In this document: positions 5,252 to 6,802 of the stretch, piece after piece
How the letters are laid out: each line of letters starts with the position of its first letter
How positions within the stretch are numbered: the stretch's first letter is position 1
Source of the DNA: CAMYLY01 sp039587215
Lineage (GTDB): Bacteria > Gemmatimonadota > Gemmatimonadetes > Gemmatimonadales > GWC2-71-9
Direction of reading: 5' to 3'
Length of the DNA stretch: 6,802 nucleotides
Assembly (NCBI GenBank): GCA_039587215.1
Contig: JBDHIW010000134.1
Coordinates: 1 to 6,802, forward strand
The notes under the pieces: model-generated
The model's input: only the letters and a program-made list of their open reading frames with translations
The model's database searches: none
Told to the model about the DNA's origin: nothing
Translations under genes and position numbers: made by a program

Positions 5252-6802
5252 ATGCGGATCGTCGAGCGGGCCGTGTACCTCGGCCCCAACCTGTATGCGC
5301 GTTTTCCGGTCATCCGCTTTACCGTCGACCTCGAGACGCTCGAGGCATGGCCCACGATGCGGCTGGGGGAGGAGTTCATCCACCGCCTGCTCGAGGCGCT
5401 GCCGGGTTTGGTGGAGCATGGGTGCTCCTACGGTGAGGCGGGGGGGTTCGTACGGCGCCTGCGCGAGGGTGAAGGAACGTGGATGGGCCACGTGCTCGAA
5501 CACGTCGCCATCGAGCTCCAGAACATCGCGGGTGACGACGTCACGTTCGGCAAGACGCGCGGAGCCGGCGACGAGGGCGTGTACAACGTCGTGTTCGAGT
5601 ACGGCGACCCCAAGGTCGGGGTAGAAGCCGGCCGTCTCGCTCTGACGCTGCTCGAATCGCTCTTGCCGGCCGACCTCCGCACGGACGGCGTGGTGTCCGA
5701 CGATTTCACCTGGGAAGACGCACGCGATTCGTTCATCCGCTTCGCGCAGCGGAATACGTTCGGGCCCAGCACCGCTTCGCTCGTGCGGGCCGCCGAAGAG
5801 CGCAACGTCCCGTGGCTGCGCCTCAACGAGTACAGTCTGGTCCAGTTCGGACACGGCAAGTACCAACAGCGGATACAAGCGACCATCACCAGTCGGACAC
5901 CGCACATCGCCGTCGAGATGGCTTCCGACAAGGAGGAGACGAACCGCATTCTCGGCGACCTCGGCCTCCCAGTTCCGCGACAGCGTCTGGTGTATTCCGA
6001 GCAGGACGCCAGACGGGCGGCCGAGCGCATCGGATATCCCGTGGTGGTGAAGCCCTTCAACGCCAATCACGGCCGAGGGGTCTCGCTCAACCTGAACGAC
6101 GCAGAACACACGACGCTGGCGTTTACGCAAGCGCGGGAATTCAGCCGCGGCGTCATCGTGGAATCGATGGTGCGGGGGTTCGACCACCGCATCCTCGTCA
6201 TCGACGGGGAAATGGTCGCGGTCGCCAAGCGCGTCCCCGGCCACGTCGTGGGCGATGGCGTTCGTTCGATCGCCGCGTTGGTCGACGAGGTGAACAGTGA
6301 CCCGCGCCGCGGCATCGGCCACGAAAAGGTCCTGACGCGCATCGAGTTCGACTACCAGGCGAACCGCCTGCTGACGCTGCTCGGGTACACGCAGGAGACG
6401 GTGCCTGCGGCGGGCGAGATCGTCTACCTCCGTTCGACGGGCAACCTCTCAACCGGAGGCACCGCGGTCGATCAGACCGACGTGATCCATCCCGACAACC
6501 GCGACATGGCGGAGCGCGCGGCGCGCGCGATCGGGCTCGACATCGCGGGCGTCGACTTTCTGACGGAGGACATCAGTCAGTCCTACAAGGAAACGGGCGG
6601 GGCGATCTGTGAGGTCAATGCCGCACCGGGCTTCCGGATGCACACCCATCCGAGCGAGGGCACTTCGCGGGACGTGGCCGCGCGCGTCATGGACATGCTG
6701 TTCCCGTCGGGGTCGCCGGCGCGCATCCCGATCCTCGCCGTCACCGGCACGAACGGCAAGACGACCACCGTCCGGATGCTCGCCCACATCTACAAGATGG
6801 CC
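5252..6802 (+). CDS. cphA: Cyanophycin synthetase, N-terminal and ATP-grasp domains (partial, runs off right edge)
   Basis: The first 517 residues of a protein usually about 870-900 long are present. CphA builds a poly-Asp backbone with Arg on each side chain, using ATP at two sites. The N-terminal domain (about 1-160) opens MRIVERAVYLGPNLYA and contains WMGHVLEHVAIELQ (77-90) and FGKTRGAG (99-106). The linker FGHGKYQQRIQATIT (199-213) and SDKEET (225-230) lead into the ATP-grasp domain (about 220-485). That domain has VVVKPFNANHGRGVSL (264-279), DHRILVIDGEMVAVAKR (311-327) and the metal-binding ICEVNAAPGFRMH (452-464). The Mur-ligase-like domain has just begun, with an intact P-loop, VTGTNGKTTT (497-506), which argues for a working arginine-adding CphA1 type rather than a degenerate CphA2. 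The ATG at 5252 follows the cphB stop by four bases and has only a weak Shine-Dalgarno, so translation is probably coupled. The catalytic remainder lies outside the window. Confidence 0.96.
   Translation, partial: MRIVERAVYLGPNLYARFPVIRFTVDLETLEAWPTMRLGEEFIHRLLEALPGLVEHGCSYGEAGGFVRRLREGEGTWMGHVLEHVAIELQNIAGDDVTFGKTRGAGDEGVYNVVFEYGDPKVGVEAGRLALTLLESLLPADLRTDGVVSDDFTWEDARDSFIRFAQRNTFGPSTASLVRAAEERNVPWLRLNEYSLVQFGHGKYQQRIQATITSRTPHIAVEMASDKEETNRILGDLGLPVPRQRLVYSEQDARRAAERIGYPVVVKPFNANHGRGVSLNLNDAEHTTLAFTQAREFSRGVIVESMVRGFDHRILVIDGEMVAVAKRVPGHVVGDGVRSIAALVDEVNSDPRRGIGHEKVLTRIEFDYQANRLLTLLGYTQETVPAAGEIVYLRSTGNLSTGGTAVDQTDVIHPDNRDMAERAARAIGLDIAGVDFLTEDISQSYKETGGAICEVNAAPGFRMHTHPSEGTSRDVAARVMDMLFPSGSPARIPILAVTGTNGKTTTVRMLAHIYKMA

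Noticed and set aside
4339..5379. Minus-strand open frame of 346 codons
   Set aside because: It lies antisense to cphB and the start of cphA, whose catalytic motifs are unmistakable.
5081..6322. Minus-strand open frame of 413 codons
   Set aside because: It lies antisense to cphA. Its His/Asp/Arg-rich composition mirrors the GC-rich codons of the real gene.

Overview
The window is a high-GC bacterial chromosome segment with dense, short-spaced genes, GTG as well as ATG starts, and strong G/C bias at third codon positions. It carries no rRNA, tRNA, mobile-element or CRISPR signal. The lineage cannot be fixed from sequence alone. The gene content is not cyanobacterial in style, and a soil or sediment phylum such as Gemmatimonadota, Acidobacteriota or a proteobacterial group would fit. 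That placement is a guess.

Left part, minus strand (1-2289). Three genes read leftwards. The first is an intramembrane zinc protease of the M50/site-2 family with two C-terminal CBS domains, starting at a GTG at 2289. After a 128-bp gap comes a small exported three-cysteine protein with a strong Shine-Dalgarno. Its stop overlaps the start of a membrane-anchored, repeat-like (probably beta-propeller) extracytoplasmic protein that runs off the left edge. This last frame has no stop anywhere in the window.

Middle, plus strand (2439-4276). Divergent from the protease, across 149 bp, lie two tandem-domain universal stress proteins joined by an ATGA overlap. The first has near-canonical nucleotide-binding loops in both halves. 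The second has lost the same glycine in both halves. A CBS-containing M50 protease next to two Usp proteins recalls the Rip3 neighbourhood of the dormancy regulon in Mycobacterium tuberculosis.

Right part, plus strand (4396-6802). cphB (cyanophycinase) and cphA (cyanophycin synthetase) form a two-gene unit with a 4-bp gap. CphB has the full serine-protease signature. CphA has its N-terminal domain, its ATP-grasp domain and the Mur-ligase P-loop before it runs off the right edge. Together they make and break down the Arg/Asp polymer cyanophycin, a nitrogen and carbon reserve.

Taken together, the segment pairs adenylate-sensing and stress proteins (CBS-M50, Usp) with a nitrogen-storage operon. 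A link through starvation or dormancy physiology is plausible but is inferred from position only.
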